NCBI RefSeq assembly: GCF_050908995.1
Contig: NC_135120.1
Coordinates: 14,831,433 to 14,895,432, forward strand
Reading direction: 5' to 3'
DNA length: 64,000 bases
Source: Andrena cerasifolii
Lineage: Eukaryota; Arthropoda; Insecta; Hymenoptera; Andrenidae
The notes beneath the pieces are model-generated. The model ran no database searches and had not been told where the DNA came from. It worked only from the letters and a program-made list of their open reading frames with translations. Shown here piece after piece: positions 26,206 to 39,258 of this stretch (the stretch's first letter is position 1; each line of letters opens with the position of its first letter). Position numbers and translations under genes: made by a program.

Positions 26206-26425
26206 TCTGCAGGCAGTCCGCATTGAGCAGGTCCTTGCACTTTTCGTGGCACTTGACGCCGCACTCGGTGCACCGCACCCCTTGTCGAGCGATGCCCCAG
26301 AGCAGACCCTCGCACTCGTAGCAGTAGGTCGGCGACGTCGCTGTCCAGGTGACGAACTTGTGCGGCGTGGTCGAGGAGATCGGGTAGATCATTGCTTGCA
26401 GCGTTTTCTTGTACACGTGCATCTT
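26206..26425 (-). CDS. unc-13: unc-13, C1 domain exon (diacylglycerol/phorbol-ester binding)
   Basis: A 220-nt exon between acceptor CACCCGCAG and donor CTGCAGA|GTGAGT, encoding 73 residues plus one base. It starts KMHVYKKTLQAMIYPIS and ends LLNADCLQ. It contains the full zinc-binding C1 pattern with exact spacing: His22, x12, Cys35, x2, Cys38, x13, Cys52, x2, Cys55, x4, His60, x2, Cys63, x7, Cys71. The GLLWG Trp typical of Munc13 C1 domains is present. In this family the domain binds diacylglycerol at the presynaptic membrane, which increases vesicle priming and release. All eight zinc ligands are intact, so the domain should be functional. A small difference from the usual family sequence is PHKF where PHNF is common. 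This is the strongest single identifier of the gene. Confidence 0.98.
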
Positions 26426-27904
26426 CTGCGGGTGTTTCAGCGTTGCACAGAGTTGTTAGAACGAGAGAATCGAGAGGTTCGAGTGGACGGGACAGGGGAA
26501 CGGGCTTGGGAAACTCATTGGACGTACGATTTCGACGACCTCGGCCCGCTGTTTACTGCTGGAACAGCTGATCTTGGAAACAACGACCACGAGACATTTC
26601 GCGTTCTCGGACGAGCAACGACTTCTCGCCGAGTGATTCGCGCGAGAAGCTGGATACCTCTCTTGATTCTCCTCCATCTATAAACTCGCTGAAACTGCGT
26701 TTCCACTTCGATTGACTGACAGCTCGGGAAAGAAAGGAAACTGGAGTGGCTAAGGGACGAGCAATCGCGATTCCACTGGTGCCGTTGAAAATTTGATCGA
26801 GCGGCTTGACGCGCGTAACTCGGTCTAACGAGGAACCGATATTACGAGCACCGTTGCTCTTTTATCTTTGTAGAAGGACGGCTATAAAAAGTTGGCGTGA
26901 TTTATGGGGAACGAGAAGCTTAGGACGAGCTGTACTTTAGATACTTTTTGGAAATCGATTGCAATTTTGTTATCCAGAATTGGTTTGCTCAAACAGAGAG
27001 CCGAGGTGTCTTCATTCCAGTCATTCCATCGAGAACGCAGAGGTGGCAGCAAAATGATCCAAGGATCTTCCAATGTTCGACATTTCTTCGCTCTATCTGA
27101 ACTGCGTTGAGGGATTCGTGTGTATCTATTATTCCACGCCACCTCCGTTTTCTCGACCACTTAAATCTTCGTCACTCCTGTCATTCATCAACGGACTCGT
27201 CCCGCGACACTTACTTTCTCTTGGTCTCATGCAGTATCAAACAGGCCATCGTCTTGCAGGACGTTCAATCGTACTCGTACACGCTGTCAATCGCTCTAAC
27301 GACACTCTAGCACTCGCAATTTACATAATTACGCACAGAATCATAACGTGCCGGGAGCGTTGGTGCCTGCGAGACCTAATTACATACGCAATCCTGTGTG
27401 TACACAGATTAAACAGGGGTGGGGGGGACTTCTGGGTGGGTGTTCAGTCGCGTGCGAGATTCGCAAGGATCTCCGTTCGAAATACGATGTCTGGGACCGC
27501 GTTGGTAGTACCGCGGCTGGCGTCCTTTCGAATATCCTCTAACGAGGAGGAGGCACCCAACGACATTCGCGTTGCAGAAGCCAAACGAGAGGGCTAATCC
27601 TTTAACCGCCCCGAATCTGTGTTTGCGTTTGTTAACCGTTTGCGCTGGCTGTGCTATTTACGCACTCTTCTACTACCAGTCTACGGAAACTAGTCACTTA
27701 TTGCGCGAAACAGTTTCTTTGGAATCTACTTCTACACCCACACCTTCTACCCTGAAGAATATTTAGCTCGAAAGTTCCTAAACGCGATAGAACTGGAGTT
27801 AGCAAGGTGTAGGATCTGGTAATTGACCCTCGCGGAAGGATCTAATGATTTAATAGAAAGCAGAAGTGTGGTTTTGATCGTACGAACGTAGTTGAGCTTT
27901 AAAA

Positions 27905-27946
27905 AAGTGTCGAAGAGGAGTAGAGAAGTGTCGAAGAGAATTAGAG
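27905..27946. repeat. 21-bp tandem duplication
   Basis: Two adjacent copies starting AAGTGTCGAAGAG and ending TAGAG, differing at two positions. Intronic. Confidence 0.75.
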
Positions 27947-29368
27947 AAGCGTTGCCTCGTAACTCTTCTAGAAGGATTACTAAAATATCGCGTGCTTCTG
28001 GTTTGGAAAATGCCACTGCTCGATCGCATAAAATGGAGGGCCGCGAGGAAGAAGGCCGAGCAACAAGCACGAAAAATATTGGATTTTCGATTTCCCTATT
28101 GCAGTTGCTCTTTATGTTTGAATATTTTAGGTGCACAGCCAGCGCGACAGATCCGGAGGAACCGCGCAGAGAAGGTTTAAAAAGGTTTATTCGAAGGAGC
28201 GGCACGGGGCTCCTCGAGGTTGCAGGATTCATTCTCTCGTGTCTCGCGGATACGGGATCGTTGGTCCCGCAGCACTCGACGATCCTTCGCCCCGGTTCTT
28301 TTTCACTCGATTTTTAGCTTTCTCTCGTATCGACACTTCGAAAGGACTTCCCGTCGGATGATCGAAGCGGGGAATTTCATTCCGGCATTTCCCCCTCGGA
28401 AAACAGTACTTTTCCTATCAACTCAACGAATATCCTTGCTTCCGTTCGATCGCCCTTTTTTGTTCGAAGGCATCGGGGGACTTTGAAAGATAGAGAAGAA
28501 GAGATGTATAGACAGACAGGAAGGCAGAACACGTTCTCTAGATGTCGTACTATTGGGGGTCGCTCTGCAAGGTATGTAAAAGCATCGATCCGCTAAAAAG
28601 CACTATAGGGGTGCCCGTGGCTTCAGGATGTTCCTCATTCTTCTCGCTTCTTTTCCGTCTGTTCTCCATTCTCGCGTCAGCGTGCACGCTAGTGTTAAAG
28701 CGCACGGCGTTTACAAATGCAAACAACGTGTCAGCCGCGTAATGGGAAATGGAAGGTGTAATCGCGGCACGTGCTAACGTTGCTACAGTGTTTGATTTAT
28801 AGCGCTGTCAACCTGGTACATTTAAAGCTGTTTTTATGTTTCATTTGAAGGGAACACACGCGAAGTACCTACCTCGGTACTTCCGCAGTCTCGCGGCCAT
28901 CTTTAACACTTCGCAGCTGACAGGAAATTGCTACACTGTAGCACGGCTCGCGCGCGCCGGATCTTTTTACAATTCAAGCGATCACAGTTCCATTCGCGGG
29001 AGGACGACAGTCGGCACTGCCGTAAACGGTATCCGCACGAGGAACATCCGCGAACACGAACGGGGATCGGTGAGTCCTAGCTCTAGCCTAATTACACCCG
29101 GTTTACATGACCACTGTAGCATCTCATATCCACGGATTCCTATACGTGACCCATATACACACAGGCGCACACACACGCGCACATATATCGCGGCCGTGCG
29201 TACTGCACGGACTACTACGCTCGCGTATAGAAATTCTCGCGACGGATCTGTACAGGTACTTATGCAAATACGCATGACGTTCACCCTAGCCGCTAGAAGA
29301 AACGACTCGTATCTAGGATCGCTACGAACGTTGCTTTTCTCAGTGTCACAGAACGTGATCAAACAGAA

Positions 29369-29402
29369 ATAGAGATAGAGATAGAGATAGAGATAGAGAT
29401 AG

Positions 29403-29489
<87 letters not shown>

Positions 29490-29641
29490 GAGAGATAGAG
29501 AAGATATAGAGAGAAAGAAAGATAGAGAGGCAAAGAAAGGCAGTAGACAGAGTTTAGAGGTAGTAGAGAGAGTGTGAAAGAAAGAAAAAGAGAGTTAGAG
29601 ATAGAGATAGAGATAGAGAGAGAGAGAGAGGCAGAGAGATA
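29369..29641. repeat. GATA/GA compound microsatellite
   Basis: AGATAG units grade into long GA runs with short interruptions over about 270 bp. In the unc-13 sense strand it is a long CT-rich tract between the 78-nt exon and the C1 exon. A leucine/serine-rich minus-strand open frame over it is an artefact of the repeat. Confidence 0.92.
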
Positions 29642-31041
29642 GGTTGGGCCACACTTACGTGAAAGAAAATAGCGCGGAAATGAGGATAAAATGCAGCACA
29701 GTTCATGTGAAAAGAAAAAAAAAGTTATCAGAGGTTAAAGTTCAGCTCCACGGAGGGCCTTCACTGCGTGTGGCAGCTTAAAGTTACATGACACATGACG
29801 TTTTAGAGATGCGCGTAAATGTCTTTAGCCGCTATCCTGAAACGGGCCCCTGAATCTCGACTGAATGCCTAACCCGCTGCGGAGTTTATTTCAATCATGT
29901 TAAATTCACGTTTCACCGTAGGCCGCAACGTAGGCGACCACGTGAAGCCGAGTTTCCGCCTGATATCGTCATCGTCGCGTCGGCCACGAACAGAATCTTT
30001 CCTCATACTTCAGCTTTTACTCTTCCTTCTAGAATTGAAACTCCGGTTCCCTCGGATTATCGTATTCGCGCGATACGACTGGCTTAATCGTACACGAGTC
30101 TCGCGATTCACGTTTATAATCAGCTTCCAGGGAATATCTTTTGCATTTACCTAGCTGGCTCCAAGACGGCGCAGGCATCTCTAAATCTCGAGAACCCGAT
30201 AACGAACGGTACCGGACTCTCGGTACCCGTTGCTTAAGCCAATCACATCGCACGCTTTTCCTAGACTTCGATTTCCAAGCAGTTTCACCGTTATCGAGTC
30301 GCAACGATACTCGTTCTTCGTGAAGGTATCGTCACCCCCTATCGTTCCCTCGCGATCTTCCAATCGACGCCAAGAAACCTGTCCCCCGTCTTATCGAAAT
30401 CGAGACGGCCGCGCTCCGTCGTGTTGCCCGCTGTCTCGCGGGCAGCCAGACGAAAATTGGCCATCAAGATTTCTCTAACGAACTTCGCCGTCGGATATTA
30501 AAATTCTCGGCCCGAGGAAGCGTCCCTTTAATTTCAAATTTAACGCCCCGGTTTCGCGCGGGAAACGCTGTTTAACGCCGCCATCGGGACAAGCCTGGCG
30601 AAACAGGTACCGAACGGCGCTCCGAACCACGCCAGCAATTGATTCTATCGATTCTGCGCCCCGTTTGCGACACTCGTGTCTACGGTCCGTTTCGATAAGG
30701 GCTTCTCTGACGCGGTCCGCGATGAAAAACGATCGATAATTGTACGTTGGCCCCGCGCTTCTTGGCGGATCTCGCGAAGAAAGATAGCGGGCATCCTAGC
30801 CGCGCCCGTGGATTCCAGTTCTTTATCTCTTTAAGCTTGATCTACAGAGAGCTACGAGCTGCAATTAATAAAGTGGACATCTGTTCCGCACGATCGTTTT
30901 TCCGCGCGGATAATGACACGCTCGATTGTTAAGTCGTTGATCACCGACGACAAAGAGTGTTGTCGGTTCGTTTGAATAGACGACACGAGGGATGACGATG
31001 ATGCCTGAAAGGATGATAATGGCTAAAGGACGAATTCTTAC

Positions 31042-31119
31042 CAAGTCCTCGTCGTTGAGCGTTGCCCTTGGCACCGCCGATGTTAGACCAGCCGCGTTCC
31101 TCTTCGTCACCGCCATTGT
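31042..31119 (-). CDS. unc-13: unc-13, TMAVTKRNAAGLTS exon
   Basis: A 78-nt exon of exactly 26 codons, phase 0 at both ends, between acceptor TTTTCACAG and donor TTG|GTAAGA. The peptide starts TMAVTKRNAAGLTSAVPR and ends ATLNDEDL. This matches the segment linking the SMPDIR motif to the C1 domain in Munc13 proteins, where vertebrate forms read similar GLTSA...STLN(D/E)EEL. Because it is a phase-0 cassette it could be skipped without a frame change, but I see no evidence that it is. It splices to KMHVYKKT at 26425. Confidence 0.95.
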
Positions 31120-34100
31120 CTGTGAAAAGATAGAGATTAATGCTCATCTGATTCCGGAACAATGCCTTCCAGTCTCTCTATTATGTAGACAGAGATAAAG
31201 AGCAGGAAGAGAGAAACTGAAAGGGGGGAAGGGAGGGGTGGGAGGAAACGAAGAAGATAAAGATGACGATGATGGGGGGAGACGAAGAAAGTAAACGAAG
31301 ACAGAACGGTTTGAGGGGACGAAAGAACACGAAGTGACTTTTTAATGTAAATTTACATGATGTACGAATAGATTCTTGTCGACATAGAGATTGTAAAACG
31401 ACAGAATCGTAAGAAAATGCATTGCTGTTTACTATGATCGACGTCACTCGGAAACACAGCTAAGTACTTGCAAAATTGTCGAGGAATAGTGACGGATCGA
31501 ATTAAAACAAATCGCGTGAAATGTCACATCGAGAATTACATTTGGCATATATCATTCCTCTTTCTCCAACAGCTTCCGAACGTAGAGTGGGAATTTTCTG
31601 CGCTTCGGCTCCCGAGGCGATCGCAATGCCCGCGGTGCAATTCTATGCCAAATATATTTGTCGTGGCTGCGTTCGTATTTACAGATACTATTACAAATAC
31701 TATGTACAGACACGACGAGACGTGTTCTATTTACATTGGCTTGTTTGTAAAGCCGTGCTTCGAGCATTTTATGGCGGACAGAGGCTAAGCTTCTCGATCT
31801 TCGGTTGCATCGCGACGTTTCCCTCGAGATTCCTTAAAATTCCATTCAGGCACCCGGGACACTATCGAATTGCAGGCGAAAGGCAAGCAATGCGTTCACC
31901 GTCTGGGAACGTCAAGATCGGGAAGCTCCGCTCAAAGCACGGATTCGTGTCTCTGTTTCGAAAACACTTATCCGTACTAAACATTCTATAGACACTGATG
32001 GGACAGAGTCAGTGCTCGCGAAACTGCGTGAAACAAACCATCGTCTCGAAAGAATAGGAAAGAAAGATGAGAAAGGCAGTCAGAGCGAAACGAAGAAACA
32101 AGGAATGATCGGGACGGGACAGACAGGCGACAGGGGCGGAGCGCAATCGGGACGGTGTGAACTTAAATCGAAAGTGGAGTGAAGAGGCAGATGGTGAGTA
32201 ACGGAAAGGCGGGAGATACGAATTAATGGCGGTATGGCGGTTGTGTGGCAGAACGAGATAGAAGTGGCGAATCTCTACGGAGAAAGTCTAATCCAATTAG
32301 CCCATGGCGCCTTGTAGAGGTGTGGCGCGATTGGATTTGCGGCTGGCTAGATTTCAATTAAGATATTATGCACGGTGCCCCGTGCTCGATGCATGCGCTA
32401 CTGTCTAGCCACCATGGGGCAGACGCTAACTCCGAGCACTAATTCCGCCCGACGCCACCGCGCCTTCTCTATCCAGCCCTTCTCTACACTCTTTAAAAGC
32501 GTGCCCGTGTGTCAAGCGTTTCCGCACGGGGCACCGGCACACTTCGATCTCTTCGTGGGACCTCCATTCGGCGTGCTTTCATCTCGCGAAAGCCAGGGAA
32601 AACCCGAAAGGGAGCAGGTGTATATCCTCGCCACAATCCTGCGTCATCTTTCTCGGTCGATAAAGCGCAACTTAACTCGGGTCTAAAGAACTTAGACGCA
32701 CGCAACCTCGGTTTGCCGTCCCATTCTCGTTCCCTCGAACGAGGGGCGTCGTTTACCAGAGACAAAAAAAAAAGAAGAGAAGAAGAAGAGAACAACGGTT
32801 ACTATATCCAGAGAGAAAGGAAGAGCAGGAGAAGGTGAACGGCTCGCGAAGCGGTCGTTGGATCGTCATGTCGTCTAGAGATATAATCAGCTACGTTCGT
32901 TACGCCCACTATTTAACTACGGTATTCTGTCTACGTGACCATGCGCTACGCGACGGCAGTGGCAAACAGTTTTACGTGCGGGTACACTCAGAAGATTAAA
33001 ATACCGAATGAAATCAGCGGTGGAACGTATCGAACACACTCGAGAGGATGGACTCCTCGTGGCCTCGAAATGATTTATCTCAACCCTGCTTACGTTATTC
33101 GAATCGCGAGTATAAAAGGGCCACTCCTTCGAGAGGGTTCGTAGATACGTAGGCGTCCTCTGTCAGCAAAATAGATCAGCGAAACTTTAGGGACGGCGAG
33201 AGCAACGTGTCTTTTCCTCGAGAATTCTTTCCCGTAATTTTCTTCGAAACAAAAAGAGAGAAAAGTCACTTCCCCTCCGCGAGTTGCGGTAATGCCTCGT
33301 TATCTACCGCGACGAGGTGGCTACAGCGTGGCGTTCGAAGATTATCACGTCGCGACGCGCGAAACAAGCTTAGCTCCGGTAATGTGGATTTAATCCCCCA
33401 ATTACAAAACCTTCGATACGCCAGAGCGACGAATTACGCGCGACTAATGCAATCGATTATACCGCGAGCCGAAACTGGCTCCCGGAGGGGTGGAAATCGC
33501 GTTGCTCGCGCGTGTCGCTTGCCGGGCAAACGAAAACTACAGGGAAATACCAAAGGAGAATGGGGGCGAGAGAGAAAGTGAAGGGTAATAAGGGAGTACG
33601 TAAAATTAGGTGCGAAAGAGAATCGAAAGAAACGGAGGTGCGAGCAAGCAGTAGCGAGCGAAACGTAAAACCGTGAGAAACAGAGTTTTGCTGAAGCGAA
33701 TCATGCGCTACGCACGCACAAACAAGCCTTTTTATCTTAAACTTCGTTAAGGAGGCATTGAATTAGTACCTTCAAGACCTGGAGGTAGAATTTTTGAGAT
33801 TTTTTGAGAGGTTTTTTTCAGTGAGTGGTTTTGTTTTTTTCAGGTGTTCAGGTGGATACAACAACGGGCGCCACAGAGAACAAACAAAGAAAATGGCATT
33901 ATATGCCGGTTAGTACGTGTATCGCTTTGTGTCTCTTTTGTTGTTATTTCTTTCTTTTTTTTTTCATTCTATTGTTTCTTTAAATGCTTTGCACGTTACG
34001 GATAACAGATACATTAAGAGATCAGAGAGACGAGAGGCGGGCGAACGTGAATCGTTCCACCTGGACGGAATAATCTTCTGGGTATCTGGCTGCTTCTGGT

Positions 34101-36568
34101 CAGGAAACAGTTGATTCGCGAGCAAACTACCCTTTCAACGTAACGAAACGTTATCGCCTGTCTCTTCTTCGCCCGCGGGGGTAGCGACGCCCCACCCGAG
34201 TGTACGCGAACGCGTACTCGATAATGCAACCTCCCCACTCGGACCCAGAATATTATTCCTGGTCGGTGAATGGGCAAACCGGAAATTACCGGAGTTCAAC
34301 AGCGTATACGCGTCTTCCGCCCCATTGATCTCACGGTGCTTCCTGAAGGGGGAATCGCATCCGCGAATTAACGCGAGAAATCTAATGAAAGCGGAGCGGC
34401 CGATGCCGCTCGCCTTTGTATCCAGATATTCCTCGGGCTTCCGCCATTTTCCGCCTCTCGTTTCCGGTTCGATTACCGCGGGACAATGCACTTGGACGCT
34501 GGGGTTACCAAGGGCCAAGGTTACGGTACACAACAATCAAGAGAAAAAAATTGTCCACATCGAACATGTACAGGGTGACAAACACGGGTCGACTTCTAAA
34601 CGTGGGGGGGTTGAGAAGCGAGGGATTCGAGGAGGGGTTGTGGCTCGCGTGACGAGCAACCGACCTCGTGAATATTCCGTGTCCATCCACGCTTCCGTCG
34701 CGGGGAATTATTTCGTCCTCCTCCAATCCCTCGTCAAGGGAAACGTACGTAATTTTAGGGAAGTCCGTCCGTATCGGTTGCACTAGACTTCACACAGAAC
34801 ATATACGCGACGGGTCGAGCGAAAATCGATCTTTCTTGTTGGGCGTGATTTCGTTTGACGTTGTGCTCCTCCGCGTGCAGTTTCGAGGAATCTTCGCTCA
34901 TTCTTGTCTGCTCTTTGAAGCAACTTTAGAAATACCGATCTCGAGTGTTGGAAAGGTTCTATGGAAATATATTTAGGAGTGATTCAGGCTCCAAAAACTT
35001 CCAGGATGTTTGCAAATATCTGCGCTCTCGATTCGCGCGAATGGAATCATTTCTCTTTATTTTTACCTGCGGAGCGATTGTTTAACTGTGAAAACTCCCT
35101 TCCAAGCATCCCGCCTGGTTTGCGCGTTACTTGAAAGTAATCACGCAATATCACGACTGCCACAATTGCGTAGCGAGCTTTCCTCATTTCAAACTCTAGT
35201 ATTTTATTTCTGTTACGAGGCAGCGTTGTGCCTGGTCGTGTTAATTGCAATTTTCTCAGCCGTCGTTTCTCGAAACGCTAGACACGGGGAACACTGGAAA
35301 TCGGTAAACAAGGTTGCAACGAGCGGTCTCCCCTTTTTATGCTCCATTTTTTTTTTTTTTTTTTTAATCTCCGCGGGCGCGATCGGGGGTGTACTTAAGA
35401 GTTCCATTTAAGTCGTTAACCGAGCACGCGAGCTACGATGCTGCAAGGGCGCAGGTGACGCAAGCGGGCTGCTTTTTGAAATACGACTTCGTCTGTAGCA
35501 CAGTAATTGCTGTTACACGCTACGCCGCGTGTGTAACAGAAAATTTCGTTCAAGCTTCCCACGGAAGGCTCGCTTTTTGCCGCGATTAAGGCGGCTTTCT
35601 AGGCCACTGAATCGTTCCAACAGAAGCTTGCTCTTTTTCGTAAGAGCTTGTAATTTGTTACAGAGAAACTGAGAGAATTCGCAGCGGAATCGATACTCTA
35701 GTGTCAGCTAATTATTTCTTTATTCCTTGGCATTTTCTATATTCCGCAACGGGTAAAGAAAATTGACTCTATTGTTCCGCGTGCAAAGTTCTTTCTTCAA
35801 ACAATCCACAACCCCTTGGTACTCGATGGCGTTTACTACTAACAGCAATATACTCCACCAGTACAAGTCCAAAATGAAAGCAATCCAGCCACCCGAAACC
35901 GCCAGCCTCGAAATTCACTCAGCCAGTGAAACTTCCCCTAGAATTCGCTACGCCCGTGTCTGCAATGCAGATCGAGCCAGAGCTCAGAATACACGTATGG
36001 AAAAAATCATGTAAGTTAATGTGGTTGCTCGTTGAAATTCTCCCTCGAGAGAGAGAGGGCATTCGCGTGGGAGCTCGGCGAAAGGGCGGCCGATTGCTCG
36101 TCTTTGTTCCGAATATCGAGCGTCAAACAAACTTCGGCCAGAAGGGCCAACACTCGTCGATTCGACTTTTAAATCGTGGCTTTTCCAGTGCTTTTCGCTC
36201 GACCCGCCGAGAACGCGGGGGGTGGATGGTTGGGGCAATCCTCGATAAATGAATTTTTCGTTTCTCGCAGTGCGAAAGTTTCATCGACGATCATCCTGCG
36301 GGAGATTCATCGAGTTTCCACGCGATCCGCGGGAAATTCCGTCTGTTCCGCGTGGGCCGATACCACTGTGGCTTGGCGACACAAATATTTTCGTATATAA
36401 ACCTAGGTATGTAATCCGATAGCAATGAAAATGCAAACGAAAACCGCTTTTCTACCTCTGTTCGCGATTTTTCCCGTTCGGCGGCTACTTCTGTATATAG
36501 ATATAGATACTCGCGCGATTAATTAGATATTGATGAAATTTCTTGAAATGGATTCCATGAATATTTAA

Positions 36569-36700
36569 AACACTATTTTTCTTTTTGGGAATTAATGTTC
36601 TAATGTGCTCTCGGGAACACTATTTTTCTTTTTGGGAATTAATGTTCTAATGTGCTCTCGGGAACACTAAGTTCTTTTTGGGAATTAATGTGACTCGGGG
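36569..36700. repeat. 47-bp tandem repeat, about 2.8 copies
   Basis: Two identical 47-bp units (36569-36615, 36616-36662), each beginning AACACTATTTTTCTTTTTGG and ending GTGCTCTCGGG. A shortened, diverged third copy follows (from 36663) with AACACTAAG...GGGAATTAATGTGACTCGGG. The identity of the first two units implies a recent duplication. It is intronic. Confidence 0.9.
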
Positions 36701-38989
36701 CAGCTCGACAGTCGCGCGCAACACTCAATGGTCAGAGGGATAGGCAGCTGAAGCAATTGATGGTGAAAGAGAACAGAGACGAATGTTGTGTCGTCAAACC
36801 AATTTGAATCGGGCGACGCGTTTCCGAACCTTCGAGCGGAAATAAAGTTCTCGGCGACCGAATCTTCGGTCAAGAGTTTCGTAACGTTGAACGAGCATAC
36901 TCTGCAAAACACTAGAGGACGGAGTATACAAATAGTGGATCGGTCACAGACGATTTGCGATCAATTTTCATAACTATTCTCCAATTCCTCCCTTGGGGAC
37001 GGTACCAGTCCCTTAAACCACCCCCTTTACACCAGACACAACGAATTAAAATTACCATCTGAAAAACGTTTAATCTCGGCGCAAAGGGCATTGTTTAAGA
37101 TTATAAAACGATAGAGCCCCACGTGAACTCTTGGAAGTCGATTCGACCGCCGGTCGCGTGTTTTCTTTTCTCAAGCACAGCAAGCAAGCAATTTACCATC
37201 AAATCGTCCGTAACGTCCATCTGGAAGAACCTTGGGTGGCCGAAAGAACGACGCAACACCGAAACGCAACACACGCAATCAGGTTGCACGACGAGGAGGG
37301 CCGTTCGATACCGAGCCACCCTCGAGAGACGCTTTTACGCCATTCCCCAAAGAGTGTCCAACTTCCTAAAGAATTGAAAGTCCGCGTGCTGGAGTCGTTT
37401 CGATGGGTTGTCTCTCGAAGGTGCCTCGAACGGCACAACAACAGGTATCGATCTCGCGACAGAACAGGCTCGATTGTTCGACGTCGTCGTCTAGCGGGGA
37501 TCGAGCTGGGGCAGGGAAGCTGGAGGACATGTTCGAAAGAATTCGTGGCAGATTTCCTTGACGGGGTACACGGGCAAAGTGCAGCGAAACTAGTCGATGG
37601 GGAAACAAAGGGTTCGTAGGGGTGGGCGTGGGTTGACAGAGTAAGCTACGACCGATTTCGGGCACGATTTCCACGCTTAGAAAAGGATTTTGCACAGAGC
37701 GACAGAGTTCCCCCTGTCTGCGACAGAAACACAAATAGAATCGCACATCTTTCTGTTGGAAAAGGGAGGAACAGCACACTCCGACAGGGCAGTTAAGCAC
37801 TGGTCACATGAAGCTCCGTTCAGCGTCGGTCGTGGTCGTCGACTTTTCATTTAACAATAACCGCTTTCGCGATTTTAAACGATGGCTGGCACGCTTTTTC
37901 GAGGAAATTACGGTGACGCTCGGTCGGGGCACCAGCGAGGAGGATTTAATTAGATGGCGGACAATATCAGTCTGGAGTAACAAAGTGGACGAAATAGAAT
38001 ACGATGCTGGGTTAAAAGTGCACTCGAAGCGGTTCTGTATTGAAGTTACTGACGGCTTGATTGTATCAAAAACAGTTGCGGCGGAATGAATGGATAATTG
38101 AAATTTAATTTGCGTTGAATTGGGGACGAATATTGCTTCGACGATATTAAGCAACGCGCGGGGCTTACAAAGACATTCGTATTTAGAAAAAGAACTGAAT
38201 GGCAAAAGGTCTGCGATATTGCTACCCCTGTTTCTCGTGAAAACGGAAACAATATGATTTACAGTCAACTTCAAAGTGGTCCAGTCTGTGTAAAAAACAG
38301 TCGATAGTACTCTGCTGATATTTACTCGACAAAGTCTCGGAAATAGGTCATAATAGAGGAACTTTATTCCCGAAGTTCAGCGACTTCGATATTATCGTAG
38401 CGACTTAAACGAACCCCCAGGCAACAATGGAAACTCGCAATGCAAACTTTATCCAGGGTCCTGGAACCGCGTTAAAAATCGAACAACAGGTGCATCTGGA
38501 GTGGCGACTTCAAATACTCCGGGGGCGCGCTTAATTTAGCCGAGAATGGAAATTAGAGTGCCTCGCGCGGACCCCTTAACCGCAAGCTTTCCCATAAAAC
38601 GTTATCTCGAAGTATCGCGAGCGGCGATCTACGAAATTATTTCCACGACACGTAACGGCCTTCGTGCGATCGATAGGAGGGGACTTGGTGCCTCGACAGT
38701 GGCCTTCGAAGGAGCACTTGGACTTTTTGGAAGAGCAGAACATTCGTGGTTACAGTGCCGCTCGTGCACGAGATAATTTCCCTCGATGCTAAGGTTCATC
38801 TTTAGAATTTGCATATGGATATCAAGGTCCAAGTGAATTTCAGATGTCTTCGAGACAATCAGCCAATTTGCATTACGCGGTTATCATTTTAAACAGTGCA
38901 CATAAAAGAATTCAAATAGAAGTGGGTCAGCCAGTTAATTAAGTCGGTAGCAGAGTTTCTCGTCACTGGTTTGAAAGAAGCCCGTGAAA

Positions 38990-39070
38990 TTCATCGACGA
39001 CGACGACCATGACCAAGACAACGATAACGACAACAACGGTGACGACGACGTCGATGGCGACAGCGAACCA
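38990..39070. repeat. GAC/GAT-rich simple sequence
   Basis: Degenerate GACGAC, GATAACGAC and GACGACGTC triplets on the + strand. The Asp-rich + strand translation is a repeat artefact. Confidence 0.7.
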
Positions 39071-39143
39071 AAAGGACGACGACGACGAGCAATCATCAGG
39101 ACGACATCGTCGCCACGCTTGTTAAGTTTCACGAATACAAAGG

Positions 39144-39185
39144 GTTCAGGTGACGCACGTGTGTACACCTCTGCGTCACCTGAAC
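39144..39185. repeat. Perfect 14-bp inverted repeat with 14-nt loop
   Basis: GTTCAGGTGACGCA at 39144-39157 is followed, after 14 bases, by its exact reverse complement TGCGTCACCTGAAC at 39172-39185. The loop itself contains GTGTACAC, which is self-complementary. In the unc-13 transcript it would form a stable hairpin starting 74 nt after the SMPDIR exon. Function unknown. Confidence 0.9.
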
Positions 39186-39258
39186 GTGTAACATATCGAT
39201 ATGCATAGGCGCTAGGACGTTGTTGTTTGGAGGGTTTAATGGATAATCGATTACATAC

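Larger units (their letters stand above)
26426..31041 (-). other. unc-13 intron, 4.6 kb
   Basis: Lies between the 78-nt exon and the C1 exon, with GTAAGA at its start and CCCGCAG at its end. It contains a GA/GATA microsatellite (29369-29641, CT-rich in the sense strand), a CA-rich stretch near 29150-29188 and a two-copy 21-bp repeat at 27905. Nothing coding is seen. Confidence 0.85.
31120..39258 (-). other. unc-13 intron, 8.1 kb
   Basis: Begins GTATGT and ends TTCACAG in the sense direction. Near its 5' end are the hairpin at 39144-39185 and a GAC/GAT-rich stretch. It also holds the 47-bp tandem repeat at 36569, a T19 run at 35347-35365 and the weak plus-strand exon candidate at 33844. No other coding signal was recognised. 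Confidence 0.8.

Noticed and set aside
28982..29533. Minus-strand frame with long LSLSLSL repeats
   Set aside because: Translation of the GA microsatellite.
35347..35365. T19 run, read as a possible poly(A) tail of a minus-strand retro-insert
   Set aside because: No target-site duplication or recognisable retro-sequence adjoins it; simple homopolymer.
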